Notes: generated from the sequence alone by a model not told the origin. A DNA stretch of 64,000 bases from Gonatopus flavifemur (GCA_018340375.1 JAFFJZ010000004.1:46168001-46232000), one strand, 5' to 3'. Numbered from the stretch's first letter, positions 1 to 12,118 are shown. Made by a program: numbers and translations.

Positions 1-1332
1 TTGTCTCATATAATTCATATGAAAGAAGTAGCTGTTCGAGAAGAAAAAAAGTCATGCATTTTAGAATGAGTGGTACTTTTTTATAAGAATTTTATGATGA
101 AATTACATATCCTTCATGATAAATTTTATAGAATATGATGAGTATCGATACAGATCTATCATTCAATAGCGATACAACATCGTCAATGTCGTATTCAGGA
201 ACTCCATTGAGAACAATAGAAAAAATTCATCATTTTAAATCATTTCAAATTGGGAACTTTCAGCAAGGATTTCTTCCGGAGGAATCTTTCTTGATAGCTA
301 ATTAACACTGCGTTGGTCGCGTGCGATCTGACAGATACGATACCCCTTAATTTTGTTACGACCGGGTCGCGTTGGCTGTTGTGTACTTATATATAAACCT
401 CATTTTATAAATGAATGTGTTCAATTATTGATGTTTGAACCAATAAATATTCTATCCTGAGTTGTTTGTACCCATCCACCACGAAATCTGAACATAACGT
501 TACAGTTGATTGTGAAAAGAAGATCATGTATCTAATAGATACAGCGCGAGCAATAATGTTATTTTTTTTACGTGATTAATGCAGTATTAATCCACATTTG
601 GAAAAAAATATATTATGTTTTCTAGAAAAAAATTATACCTTGGTAGTCAATTAATCCGCATTCGGAAAAAATATATTATATTTGTATTTAATAAATCATT
701 CACCTTTTTTCCAAATCAACAAAATGTTGAAACGATATATAAACGATTCGTGCAGTAACGCATTAGAAAAATTCATAAAGAAGATAAAAATACAAATTTT
801 ATATGAAATCTGACATAGGAAGCGATATCAAGACAACGTTCAATTCATTATTCATCGTAAAACAGTTTATGTTGAAACTTGACTACATTTATTTAGCATT
901 CATTATAGCGATACATCTTCGAGATACCTTCATATATGTTGCGGATATATTTAAGTCCCAAATGGGATATTTTCAAAATAATTAAAGATGATACAAGAAA
1001 TCAAAGTTTCAGGAATGATTCTTCGAAACTTGGCTCACTTTGCTGAAGAACCGAAGATTTGAAGTTTGAGACAAATTTGTGGAAAGAATTTGTCGAAATT
1101 CAAAAATGTAAGAACCTCATAACATTTTCATGCAACCTCAAAATCAATGTTTCAATATAAGACAATGTGTGCCCTACTGTAAATTCCAAGTTCGCATTCC
1201 CAAAGTCGCATGGGTTTTACATGGGAATTGAGTGGGTCACATGGGTGTCTGATGGAATCAGAATGACTAAAACACTTATTAAGAAATTGTCCCATATATA
1301 AACCTTGTAGACCAGAAAATTTGGATTCACTT
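1..1332. other. AT-rich DNA without recognised feature
   Basis: This stretch lies outside the inverted duplication. The only notable open frame, at 803-985 (60 codons), has low complexity and no recognisable motif, so I do not call it a gene. No repeat unit, RNA gene or splice-flanked coding segment was seen. Confidence 0.5.
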
Positions 1333-1580
1333 ACACGGAAAAAACGATCTGCTGAAAAGTACCATACTTTACAGTATTCAGCATATTCTGTAGCATCAGT
1401 CTTACTCGGACCAAATTAATTACATGGAAATATATCTAAAAGCACCATACTGGCTTGGACTTTTCTGAAGAAGTGTGGTAATATTGTAGATATTTTCACG
1501 TAAATAATCTGATCTGAACAAGACTGATGCTTGGACACTATAAAGTATGGTACTTTTTAGCACATCCTTTTTCTGCGTGT
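1333..1580. mobile_element. Fold-back MITE, ACACGG-ended family
   Basis: A non-coding element of about 248 bp whose two ends are reverse complements. It begins ACACGGAAAAAAC and ends TTTTTCTGCGTGT, and the inner arms both contain a short AAAGTACCATA-type motif. Related hairpins lie at 6,414-6,638 and 51,877-52,145, with the same ends and, in the latter, the same GTACCATAAT motif. The family is non-autonomous and I cannot assign a superfamily because the target duplication is unclear. Confidence 0.7.
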
Positions 1581-1800
1581 ACTGTTCAGGAAATATTGAA
1601 TTTGAAAGGAATCAATAATTATTTGTTAGTGGCGCACTTCATGTTGAAAATAATGAAGTAATAGTAATAGTAATTATGAATAATAAAAAATCATAATCAT
1701 AATGCTGAAGAGACTAGTCTTATGTGACTAATCATAATCGAATGAAACAGAAACTGCGGATCGAAGCAAAAATGACAAAGTAAACACAACAGATGCTTTA

Positions 1801-1996
1801 TAACATGCATATTATATGTAACTTACATACAGTAAGTAATTTCCTACTCATGGGTGTGACGGTCATCCCACAAATGTTACATACATGTTATATTACATAA
1901 AACATATATTATGCACATACAACATGTATATAACAGGTTACATCTGTGATTACAACATTACTTATTGTACATGAGTTACATACAATATGCATGTTA
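1801..1996. mobile_element. Fold-back MITE with about 40-bp inverted repeats
   Basis: The first 40 bases, starting TAACATGCATATTATATG, match the reverse complement of the last 40 with only a few differences. The 196-bp length and lack of coding capacity fit a miniature inverted-repeat element. The superfamily is not clear. Confidence 0.7.
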
Positions 1997-2114
1997 CAAA
2001 GAATTTCTGCGGTTACTAGAATATATTCTAATCTTCAAGAATATGTCATTATTGATTAACATTGAGAAGAAATCAATATTGAGGCAAAGGAAAAATTAAG
2101 AATGAATATTAAAA

Positions 2115-2311
2115 TCACTTTTTGCGATAATTTTGATCATTGATCCAAGCTTTGATCATTTTGGCCGTTCCATCCCTTAGGACTGTAGGATTTTCCAGAA
2201 TGAGCTTCTCACAGTCTTTCTCAGAAGGTGAAGTTCTTCCTTCGAGGTACGTTTCAAAGTGTGCCTTCACGAGATTATTCTCATCAATTCTCCACCGCTG
2301 ACGAGTTATTC
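2115..2311 (-). CDS. Probable terminal coding exon of an unidentified protein
   Basis: On the minus strand a good splice acceptor (CAATCCACAG) is followed by an open frame of 65 codons ending in TGA at 2,115-2,117. The peptide is hydrophilic and helix-prone, with stretches such as RWRIDENNLVKAHFETYL and TAKMIKAWINDQNYRKK at the C terminus. The pattern, an aromatic-acidic start, a middle SPSEKDCEKLI segment and a lysine-rich end, reminds me of a short helical domain at the C terminus of uncharacterised invertebrate proteins; this is from memory and not firm. The exon starts two bases into a codon, so at least one exon must lie upstream (higher coordinates), but I could not identify it. It could be a host gene or part of an old transposon gene. 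Confidence 0.5.
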
Positions 2312-2319
2312 CTGTGGAT

Positions 2320-2991
2320 TGGAGAAAATTTGAGAATTAACTTATACATCTTGGCATTCATTCAAAGTGGTTGAATGAAGAAATCTCGATTAGTCGAGCC
2401 ATGAGAACCATCAAGATCTTGCTTCAAACAGAAAAACCACAATCAACACATTTTTTCATTCTCTCCTATTGACGTAACAAATTCATTTGAATTGAGCAAG
2501 ATTAAAAAAATCATCTCTATCAAGTGAATCTTGTTTGCAATGAATTATTTCGAAAAATTGAAATGTTGATTCCATGTCATTAAAATGACATATTAATTGG
2601 AATAAAAGAAGATCTTGAATGAACTTTCGAATTGATCTTTCCCTGGTGAAAATGAAGCGTGTGATAGAAAGTGTCAGGAAGGTAAACATGAAGTATTTGG
2701 AACGTGAATTGAGGGGTGTATCGAGCATAAAGTGGGACATTAAGAGTAGACCGACCGTATATTTAAAGTATGCCAAAAGTATCGGGAAAAACATGAATTT
2801 CATAGAAATCGGGCTTTATGCATGGAAACGTAGTTGAAGAGTGGATAAAAAGAATGTGAGATGTATTAGAAGAGTAATCTGAAACATTCTTCCGCTTCCG
2901 TTACTTTTTATGACACGCGTCTTTTTCACCAGGGTTGAGGAATCTATTAAGAGTTCTATATGAATTTATTATGCAGATTATTTATTTAGAG
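2320..2991. other. Non-coding flank with a dispersed repeat segment
   Basis: No gene is seen. About 2,790-2,935 resembles 12,330-12,452 inside the hAT intron (shared CATAGAAAT, CGTAGT, TGAAACATT and TGACACG blocks in the same order), so it is probably a copy of a dispersed repeat. Confidence 0.4.
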
Positions 2992-2994
2992 GCG

Positions 2995-3635
2995 GTAACG
3001 ATCCTACATATCTCAATCCTACATATGGTGAATTGAATTATTTTGCTCAATTCTACATACATGATTTTGTCAACCTGCTCAGTCCTACGAGTAACGATTC
3101 TACATTTGTATAATAATGTTGTCAAATCACTCAGTCCTACAAGTAACAATTCTACATATTTATAATAATTTGGTCAACTTGCTCAATCCCACAAATAATG
3201 ATTGGTCGACTTGCTCGATCCTACAAGTAACAATTCTACATGTTTTTAATTATTCGGTCAGAACGCTCAGTCCTACATCAATAATTTTGTCAGCTCGCTC
3301 AGTCCTACATCAATGATTCTGTCAACTCGCTCAGTCCTACATCAATGATTTTGTTGATTCGCACAGTCCTACAAATAACGATCCTACATGTTTATAATGA
3401 TTTCGTCGACTCGCTCAGTCCTACAAAGAACGTTCCTACATGTTTATAATGATTTGCCGGACTTGCTCAGTCCTACATGTAACGATCCTACATGTTCATA
3501 ATGATTTGCCGGGCTTGCTTAGTCCTACATGTAACGATTCTACATGTTCATAATCATTTGCCGGACTTGCTCAGTCCTACAAGTAACGTTATAATGATTT
3601 GCCGGACTTGCTCAGTGCTACAAGTAACTCACAAA
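2995..3635 (+). repeat. Minisatellite, 52-bp unit (left arm copy)
   Basis: Tandem units of about 52 bp built around TCAGTCCTACAAGTAACG, TCCTACATGTTTATAATG and ATTTGCCGGACTTGC. Units near 3,410-3,620 are the most alike; outer units are degenerate and shorter. The mirrored array at 53,900-54,586 has one unit more, seen as a 53-base step in the sum of mirrored coordinates. The array ends exactly where arm homology ends. Confidence 0.9.
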
Positions 3636-4199
3636 ATCTGCTGAGTAATCGTTATTCATCTTTTCGAATTTATTCCTTGGAAATTGGGACATCATTTTGG
3701 AAAGACACCGCAAGATTTGAGGCCTTGAACTGCAGAGTATTGCGTTATTCGATCATTAATTCGTTTAAATGAACGATTCAAACCTCAGCAACATTGAAAA
3801 TACATGCATTACAAAACGTATAGAATCCCAGACAGGACAGAAGTCCCCTGACTCATCAGAATGGATTCACTGAGAAGAATGAATTGAGAAGACAATTTTC
3901 TGAATTCATAATGGATTCTTAGAGAATACATTCGAACTCCTAAGTATTCTTTATGAATCCTTTAGGACTTCATATAGGACTTCATATAGAACTTCATAAG
4001 GTACTACATTTGAATCCATGAAGGATAACAAATGTGTTTCCGTTATGTCAGTTCAGAACGCATTACTGGAGGAATTCTTTCATCAGTTTCATGCGTTTCC
4101 AACCAATCGCATAACACTTTTTTTCCCAGTGTGGATGTGCCCCCCCACCTCCCTTCAAGGAATTGCAGTTGTGAATATCTCCCGTTTCTATTATGCGAT

Positions 4200-4330
4200 C
4201 ATTATGGAATTTTCCCGAGATGTCAACAATTGTACGGTATGAATTCCGAGCGAATCGGAGTTGAGGGAAGGAAAGAGTGAGCAACAAGCTTCGAAGCAAA
4301 GTTTGGAAATTTCGTGAATGCCGCTAGTAC
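4200..4330. repeat. Dispersed repeat segment, mirrored at 53,200-53,350
   Basis: A stretch with GGAAGGAAAGAGTGAGCA and CTTCGAAGCAAAG resembles parts of the repeat cluster at 57,550-59,560 (for example TTTCGAAGCAAAGTGCTT near 57,830). It is shared by both arms, so it predates the duplication. It has no coding content. Confidence 0.45.
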
Positions 4331-4789
4331 GCGAACATTTTTCGTTCTCATCATCCAATATACGTTAAATTCTCACCGGGATTATATGTGGGGTTGATGG
4401 TGTTGTTCTCTTATCAGTTGTGCCCTGATTTACTGAAAAGGAACGGAATCAACAAAGGAAAATGTAATCGGGAATTGTAATTTTTGTCCTCTGTAGCCGG
4501 ATTAGTAAAAAGCAGTGAGAATCAGTGGATTTCGCCGGCAAATTGATACTCAGACTCCGTATATAAGACATAGGATTATTGAACTCTATAGAATACTGGA
4601 ATGAGCACTTCCCACACATCCTGAGATTGAGGCTAGTCAGCCACATACTATTGTGAAAAGATTTTTTCTCTCTCGATCACAATATCATCGGAAATGAGAT
4701 TTTTTCTTGGTTTGAAGAACATATTTATTTTTGGGATGTTGGCATACAAAATTTGAAAGAAAAGTTGAATATAAAAAAAAATCTCGTTT

Positions 4790-5240
4790 CCGTAAAAAAA
4801 CATTTACAATGTCCCTGTGGACAGCGCGACAAATGGGGCACCTGGGGGCCTCATACCGGGTGCGGAAATCGTGACACATACACAGATGTCCACAAGGTTA
4901 GCACATAAATGTTTTTTCTCCATCTAAACAAATACAGCAGCGTGTTCGCAGTATCTCTCGATCTCGAGCCCCGTCATGAGCTGCGCCGTGAGGTTCGTCG
5001 CGAAGTCCGTCGCGAGGTTCGTCGCGAGGTTCGTCGCGAGCTTCGTCGCGAGATTCATCGCGAGGTTTGTCGCGAGCTTCTTCGCGAGGTTCGTCGTGAG
5101 TTTCGGTGCGAGCTTCGTTGCAAGCTCCGCCATGAACTCCACCGCGAGCTCTGCTGCGAGCTCCACCGCGAGCTCCACCGCGAGCTCCACCACCAGCTTC
5201 ACCAAGGCCACGGGGGCAAGCCTCCTTCCACGACCACGAA
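4790..5240 (-). pseudogene. Decayed copy of RGG-RING gene, last exon
   Basis: This is the left-arm counterpart of the intact exon at 52,369-52,736. The splice acceptor (TATATTTCAG before 5,240) and the repetitive Arg/Gly/Asp/Ala-rich part are kept, and the repeat part is about 84 bp longer. It is broken four ways: a one-base deletion shortly after the exon start shifts the frame; TAA at 4,898-4,900 replaces a Tyr codon inside the RING; a zinc-ligand Cys is Phe (codon 4,865-4,867) in CHDFRTRYEAP; and the normal TGA stop reads CGG (4,790-4,792). The frames on the opposite strand are shadows of the GC-rich repeat. Loss is confined to this arm, so the right copy is the one to treat as the gene. 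Confidence 0.85.
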
Positions 5241-5329
5241 CTGAAATATATTCAAAATTGAGAAATCACCCAATTCGAGCCAATAGAGCCGACAATATAT
5301 TTGTGCTGAGTAGGATATGAGCTGGTCGA

Positions 5330-6400
5330 TACGACACCCTGGTAAAAAAATCCATAAAATTCACTCGAATACAATCGAATAGGATTTGGCAAGAACATTG
5401 TCCAGGTTCCAATAAGATTTGGCAAGATTCAATTAGTTTTCTATTGAAATATCCGATTGAATCTAAAAGGTTTCTTCAACCAGGGCATGAATGAATTCCC
5501 AACATTGATATCTCTTGAAAGGAATACCTACATACATAAACAAGAATTCTACGATATCGAAGAGATGTCTCTCAAACTCTTAGAAAAAGTATGAATTGAT
5601 GATTTTCATTGTTCAAAACATGTGCTGAACAACAATCCTGCCTGTTCTTTCGTAAATGATTGTTTCAGTGAATCCAACGTTTTGTGATCATTGACTTGAA
5701 TATTTTTCCTAACTACCATAATTTTTCACTCAATACAAAGATTCCAATAACATTCGGCCTTTGTTCAATTCAATTATTTGAATATCCAAATATGAGAAAT
5801 TTCTCTGATTTTAATTTGATCTACAGACTCCCATTTCTCTATTCAATTCTTACGATACCTTGTGCGGGTCCATTTTCTTGTGGACGCTCATCTTCTATTT
5901 CTCCATGCTCTTTTTGCGGATCCAAAAAACAATAACATATTGAGGCTGATTGAAGACATTATCAGTACAATTTTATTAGTCTCATGTAGTATTTATGAAG
6001 GAGACAAAAGAAACAGTGACATCGAAACATATTTCATGCATTCAAAAAAGCAATTCCAGAGGAACATAACCGCTGAGGTTGCTTCAGACACCGAGAGAAA
6101 AAAAATTGTCAGCCAAGAATATTTTGAATTGGAATATTCCAAACGAATATTTTTTCAATTCGCCAATATTTTATTGAATTCAAAGAATACCTGCTCAATC
6201 TGAAGCCTTATGCCGGTTCTATTCCAACCAAATTTCTTTCTATCAAACGCGATTCCACTGAGAACAGATATTTTTGGCACCTAACTGATGGAACATATTT
6301 CGATTGGATACATATTTCCAATATGCAATCTATGATATTTATTTCACTTTGGGGAATTCTTAAATTTTATATGCCCCAATGAAATGTACGAATTTTTAAT
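5330..6400. other. Region conserved in both arms, weak coding signals
   Basis: It mirrors about 50,690-51,745. An open frame at 5,862-6,203 (plus) is nearly unchanged at 50,911-51,231 (minus). Immediately downstream a second frame, containing LNLKPYAGSIPTKFLSIKRD, is open in both arms. I recognise neither, neither has clear splice sites, and conservation is no higher than in neighbouring non-coding DNA, so they are not called as genes. Confidence 0.35.
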
Positions 6401-6413
6401 GAACACACGGAGA

Positions 6414-6638
6414 GAAAATTCATGCGTTCCGTGCATGAAATATACCATGCTCCTGAAATAAGCTAACTATTGAGCATTGAACACATGAATTCATGCTTTT
6501 CAAGTATACTGTCATGCATTAAAAGCATAGAGTAAGTACGTTGATCGCATGGACTCTACACTCTCTGAGTATGCATACATCCTTACTCTAAATGCATGAA
6601 TTTTCATGCACAGGGCGCGTGATTTTCTTTCCGTGCAC
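6414..6638. mobile_element. Fold-back MITE, ACACGG family, complete
   Basis: A 225-bp hairpin starting ACACGGAGAGAAAATTCATG and ending CATGCACAGGGCGCGTGATT then TTCTTTCCGTGCAC. Both ends are present here, whereas the right arm keeps only the half at about 50,615-50,690. This makes the missing part in the right arm a deletion rather than an insertion in the left arm. Confidence 0.75.
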
Positions 6639-7063
6639 TAATATCAGCTTTTTTTTTTTGACGAAGTGAAAAAACTCTGAGCAACATTGATTTTGGTTGA
6701 AAAATATTTGCTTATCCATCAAAGATTAGTGTAAATGGTATTAGAAGTGTTTCATTAGAATGAGAAAATATTCGAGTCCGATTCGCGTCCATTGATGTCA
6801 CACAAAAAGCGCGTTGTATGGATGAGTGAAAAAATAATGTCAACAAATATTTTTGGGAATTCTCGTATTGTAGATTTTGCAATGACTCAAACACTAATTG
6901 GATAAATTATTCAATTACCATTATTTTCGAGCTCAACATGATTCCTCGCATCCCTTCGCCTTGCCCTTGGGATAAGTACAACTGTAGTGGAAAATTGTTA
7001 TCAATGAAATCATTCGATGAATAGCATATTCCAAGTTTCTACGATATTATATATTCACATATT

Positions 7064-7729
7064 AGACTGCGTCAGGAAAAAAACATTTTTCCTTTCTTAG
7101 TATATGCATCTAAAAAGTTTTTTTGATAGACGAAAGAACATCTCCTGAAATTTGCGCTTGATATCTCAAAAATTGAGCTGGCGCATGGGGGGTGGGGGCC
7201 CCTTTCCCATTCGAAATACATTGGAAAAGAACTTGTCGTTTCACTTCCAATATAAATGATCGAAAAAAATTTTTTCTCAAATTTCCATTTGCATTATCTT
7301 ATAGGAAATTAAATTCTCTAAAAGATCGGTCTCTCATTTTTCTGCTCAAACTTATAGGAAGAAACTTGCAGGGCCTTAAAAAAGCGGAAAAAAAGGGAAA
7401 TTATGAGGAGTCGAGAATAACTCATGTTTTCAAACAGTTTGAGCAAGAAAATGAGAGACCTATCTTGTAGAGAATTCGATGTCCTATAAGATATTACGAA
7501 TGGGAATTTGAGAGAAAATTTTTTTCGATCATTTATATTGGAAAAGACAGAGAAAGTATTCTTCCAATTTATTTTAAATGAGGAAGGGACCCCCCCCCCC
7601 CCCCACGCGCCAGCTCAATTTCTGAGATATCGAACTCAAATTTCAGGATATGTTCTTTCGTCTATCAAAGAAACTTTCTAAATGCATATACTAGAAGGAA
7701 AAAAAAATCTTTTTCTTCTGACACAGTCT
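7064..7729. mobile_element. 666-bp fold-back element with about 310-bp arms
   Basis: The first about 310 bases pair with the last about 310. The element starts AGACTGCGTCAGGAAAAAAAC and ends GACACAGTCT; G/C homopolymers (GGGGGGTGGGGG near 7,187 and a long C run near 7,591) sit at mirrored positions. A loop of about 60 bases at 7,365-7,425 separates the arms. There is no coding content beyond shadow frames. It lies in DNA absent from the right arm. Confidence 0.8.
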
Positions 7730-8559
7730 ATACATATGTAGTACATAGTTCATTGACTTCAATTGCCAGTCATGAATATGTTCGAGGCAATTAGGTGAAA
7801 ATAACTTGAGTCTCCAATGGAAATGTAAAGAACTGAATAGAATAGGATAGAATCGGAAAAATATCCGATCCGAAAATATGGATCCAACTGAATTGGTTTC
7901 TATCCGTTTCAATGCGGTATTCCTGAACTTTCGACCCAAATTTATCCAACACTTCAATGAGGGGTGTTTTTCCCGTGCGTGAACGAATGGCACATATTTA
8001 CTGTACGAGAATGAATGTGCTTTATGGTACCTCTTTCCGCGTCCACAGCCTCGACTAAGATTCTCGGGTCTACCAATTCTTGATCATTTCCTGCACCTAC
8101 AAAATACTCCAACGATTGTGGACTAATCACTTTTCAAAACGAGAAAAGAGGACTGGAATCTAGACAAAATACGTTGATACACCACGGAACGTTTGAAACA
8201 TTGAGGAATTGAATTATAAAAATTCCTTCTGCATTCACGGGATTCTCAATATTAATTTCATGCTGTGGAATTCATATACAGGGATGACAATATGTAACAT
8301 ATGATTATTCGAATAGCATGAATATTCTGTGAACCTGCAGAGGTCATGCGGATGAGTTAGAACCAATGGAGATATTCTATAGAGCAGTCTGAGATATTTA
8401 TAGGCCGTTCATAGGGCTGGAATGCCTCGTTTGTGTGAAATTGGATGAATCTGATTTGCAATTGAGAAATCCGAAAAGGAATTGTTGAATCAAAAAAAAT
8501 AACGAGATTATTATTGGGAGGTAAAATATTTTGATATCATGAATGATGTTAGGTTTCAT

Positions 8560-8930
8560 TCAACAGGGTTCAGACAAGTTTTGTTCAATCAATTTCCCTG
8601 AGGTTGCCCTGTGATTTCCCTGAGTAAAATTCTAATCTCCTGAAATTGTCGGATCATGAACGTGTCCCTAAACATTTTTCCCTCAGTGTATAATTTCTAG
8701 GATTCCACGATTGAAAATTGAGAAAATATGTTGTAGAGAATGAAAAATAGAATGAATGAACAAATTTTTATTCTGGAAAATTTCCAGTGATCCCCCTGAG
8801 ATTTCAAGGTTTTTGAGAATTTTTGATAATTCCCCTGAGAATTCCCGGTGTTTTGAGTCCAATCTTCATTTCCCTGAGTTTTCCCGGAATCCCGGTTCTG
8901 TCTGAATCCTGTTGGAATGATTCAAGCCCT
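8560..8930. repeat. Degenerate repeat rich in CCCTGAG / TTCCCTGA
   Basis: Short imperfect copies of TTTCCCTGAG and TTCCCGG recur through this stretch. The composition resembles the CCCGGAATT-rich segments at 26,130-26,200, 28,970-29,090 and 41,090-41,210, which share a CAGGGTGTTTAGCA-like start. Possibly remnants of one low-complexity repeat family common in arthropods. Confidence 0.5.
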
Positions 8931-10009
8931 GCCAATAAGATTGTTTTCGGATTTTTTGACGAGATTCCGTCGAGAAAATGAAATTTTAGATAAATCAATA
9001 CTTGAAAAAACTCATGGACGGAATGTAAAATATTTTGAATCAGTGAATAATTTTAGTTTCATTAGAATGAATTTATCCCTCTCAATGGATTCGCTTCCAA
9101 AGTTTTTGGATGATAGTTAGTCAAGAAATTGAGATTTCAGATAATTCAGTAATTTGAAAAATGGAATGAAATTTGCAATATTCGAGAAAAATAGAAAAAT
9201 TCATGATCACATCTCGAACTGCGGCTTGAAATTTGTGTAGAATAGAGTAGAATTTTAGGAAAATTTAACAAAACAACCGAAGGGGTCGGACTCTTTGAAA
9301 ATGTTGATTCCAGTCTTTAAACGTTGATGACTGAATGATGATCACTACGAATAATTTTCTCTCATTCTTTTCATGAAATTACATTCGAAGACAAAAATAA
9401 TGATGACCTATATCTTATCTGGATCAATATTTATCGCTAGTCTATCATTAATTGAAAATTTTTAGCTTCACGATTTCGAAAATCGATTACTCAATAACGG
9501 TTTGGAGTAATAAGCTGAAAATTGGTGTGCAATGTGCTTCAGATGATCAATAAAACATACAAAGAAATCAGCGAAACCGGAGAGGTTCGGGTGGGAAGCT
9601 CGGTGATTCGGCATGGAATGCCCCATATATAATCACTTTGTTCAATAAATAATTCTTCAATGCAGGAAAAAAATGATGAATATGCCCCTCATGTTGGGAC
9701 TTCTACCGTGACCCAACCCCTTGAATAGTTTGTCCTGGTCCATCGAATCTAGTCTAATCTTCAAATACACCCAGAGCACGGTATACTGTTGACAAAAAGT
9801 TATCACCGAATTAATGGAATCGAATGCACACCGAGATTGTGTAGAATCTACACTTACATCGGTGTTAATCTCCAAGATACATGAAAAAACATGAGTAGAA
9901 TAGACGTGAAATCGGAAATAAAATTTTGACGCAGAACTAATAGATTTATATACACACAAAAAATTGGTTACAAGAGGTCAAATTTCTGACCGTGTGTGTT
10001 TGATCTACG
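8931..10009. other. Non-coding DNA; right-arm homology resumes at 9,620
   Basis: No gene is seen. From about 9,620 the sequence again matches the right arm (50,263-50,610). A 100-codon frame at 9,657-9,959 (minus) has a counterpart but differs at several residues without any pattern of constraint. Confidence 0.4.
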
Positions 10010-10260
10010 GTGAGCGATTCTTACTGTAGGTCAAAACACGATTACAATCATTTGAAGTATTATTCCGTTCGAATCAACCGTATTACCATTGATATGAGCA
10101 TGATTACACATTTGACATGGGCATAATTACACTTGATTTTACTATAAAATATCTTCCAGTTAGGCATAAAATACCCTTGCCTTGGGTATACTCCATACCC
10201 AAATCGATCATATTCCATGTTAAAATCAAATGTAATTGTATTCACATCAAGTGTAATTAT
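10010..10260. mobile_element. Fold-back MITE, 5' part, split by the hAT element
   Basis: Together with 15,712-15,812 this forms one hairpin element of about 340 bp; the uninterrupted form is at about 49,885-50,224. The ends read GTGAGCGATTCTTACTG and, inverted, GTAAGCGATTCTCACTAT, and both arms contain ACACGATTACAA and ATTCGAA blocks. The hAT element landed within it. Confidence 0.75.
10253..10260. repeat. hAT target-site duplication, left copy (GTAATTAT)
   Basis: The 8-bp GTAATTAT directly before the element recurs at 15,712-15,719 directly after it. A single copy (ATAATTAC on the plus strand) occupies the mirrored empty site at 49,974-49,981. Confidence 0.95.
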
Positions 10261-10439
10261 CAGTGCTGTCAATTGACGGGTGATTACCCAAAAAGCGGGT
10301 ATTCTATGCAGTACTTTCAGGTGCCGGGTAAATGTTCGGGTAATTGTGCTTTTCCGGGATGAAGCGGGTAATCTTATATCTCAATTACATTGTCACAAGT
10401 TGATTTGTCATTCAACATAAATACCGAATAAGCGATAAC

Positions 10440-10740
10440 TCATAAGTGAGAAAAATTTCTCTGAACTTTACTGCAAAACTCTGCGAAACTCTGAAGAAAC
10501 CTAAGAGAATCTGAAGACCTCTGAAAACTTGTGGAAATTTTTTCAAAGTTTGGAAAACTAGAAATCTCTGAATAACTTTCACTTATCGGTCACAATTTTC
10601 CACTGAAAATTTTTCCGAATATCTCTGAAAAACTCTGAATTCTTAACATCATTGAAACTCTCTGAGAAACTATGACCACCTCTAGAATCTCCTGAAAATT
10701 TCAGTGATTTTCGGTGGAATTATTCCACCAGGGTTAATCA
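10440..10740. repeat. CTCTGAAAA-rich degenerate tract within hAT
   Basis: Imperfect repeats of CTCTGAAAAACTCTG and CTGAGAAACT fill this part of the element's 5' non-coding region. It has no coding capacity. Confidence 0.5.
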
Positions 10741-12118
10741 ACAATATTAATATTCAGCACATATACAATATATCGAACAAATATACTGATTTATCCTCAT
10801 TCATTGAGTTAAAGTTTTAGATAAGTACGAATTTTCGTACAAAATCAATCAAGTAATCCATTTTTTCACTAACCATCACGTTTAGCCAAAGATTAGTTCT
10901 GAAGATCTATACGAATCACTATCCATATCAGGATTGTCAACTAAATTATCGTACACTTCATTGATTAGTTAATTCTCAAAGAATCGAAGATATGATTGGT
11001 TAATCCGAAGGGATTGGCCAATCAACGTTGTGTACGATAATTTTGTTGGTCACCCTGGTTTATATTCTGTTTATAATTAAGAAACTGAATTGGTTTTAAT
11101 TCAGATGTTCGATTCATTGCAGTATTTGTGTGTTTGCTGGGTATTCAAATATTTGTCATTCATGGTAGAAAAATATTTTTATATTACTCTATTTGAAATT
11201 GATAGAGCTCATTGAAAAGACCAAGAACATATAATTTTGTTTTGTGTTCCTCTTTCTTCATAATCACTACTTCGTGAGGCAATTACCAATTTATTTCCAG
11301 TATTTTATTTTTCTTCTCAAATGTTGTTTTTTGTGTATTTCTATCTTATTTTTGAATGCTAAAAGAAATTAAACTTGTATATAACAAAATATTACTTCTC
11401 TGAAACTGAATTTCTAGAAACAATGAAATTCAAATATTTCCCTTTAATGATAACATTTTATCAGAGATGTTGAGAAAAAACTAAGATCTATGAAAAAATA
11501 ATTCGCTTTCATGAACGAAGTATACGCAAAAACTGAGCTGTATATTTTTTTGTTATAAATCATTTAATTTTTCCGAACGAATCTTCTGCACATATCGATA
11601 TGAGTATAATTATTCCCAAAGATTGAATTTGTCTGATTTATTTAATAATCGTAAACTAACGTGAAGGTAATGCTAAACTTTTTCACTCATGTTCTATGAA
11701 TCTACTTTTATGAAGGTCTCAAATTATTTTTTGTTATAAGGTGAAATGTGTGCAACAAGGAATCCAATACAGAGTTCCCGCGATATGTGAATATGAATAT
11801 CTATTTTTTTTTTGTTTTTATTTTACCTCTGTACTGCTCGACGAAAAGAAACAAAACACTCCGCGCGTACACTGTGATGTGCTTCTTCATTTCTTCACAT
11901 TTATATTTATATACGTTGCGTTTTATTCACTTTCGATTGTTAGTCGATGACAATGATTGTGGTGCAGTAAACAGTGTCTGAAGATATTTTTCTCATCATT
12001 GACTATTGAGCTAAGATTCAGAAGTTTTCACAGTCACGGCTATATAATTTCTCTTACAATTGATATCGTTCTGATTGAAGTTAACCCATGCAATACATAG
12101 TAATATTGAAATAAAATA
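10741..12118. other. hAT 5' non-coding region
   Basis: About 1.4 kb between the left end and the predicted transposase start. Overlapping short frames at 11,741-11,981 are poly-Phe/Tyr and look non-coding. The promoter presumably lies here, but I see no firm core motif. Confidence 0.4.

Noticed and set aside
2995..3635. CRISPR-like repeat array
   Set aside because: Units are contiguous 52-bp direct repeats without unique spacers, in a eukaryotic context. It is a minisatellite.
4909..5320. Long Arg/Glu- and Ala/Ser-rich frames on the plus strand (and a Leu/Ala-rich one on the minus strand)
   Set aside because: They are shadow frames of the repetitive GC-rich tract of the RGG-RING exon, whose true frame is supported by the RING domain and splice acceptor.
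5862..6203. 113-codon frame with a near-identical partner at 50,911-51,231
   Set aside because: Conservation is no better than in surrounding non-coding arm DNA, the end differs between arms, and no family or splice signal was recognised. Kept only as a note.
7192..7470. 92-codon frame
   Set aside because: It lies across the arms and loop of a 666-bp fold-back element and reflects the hairpin.
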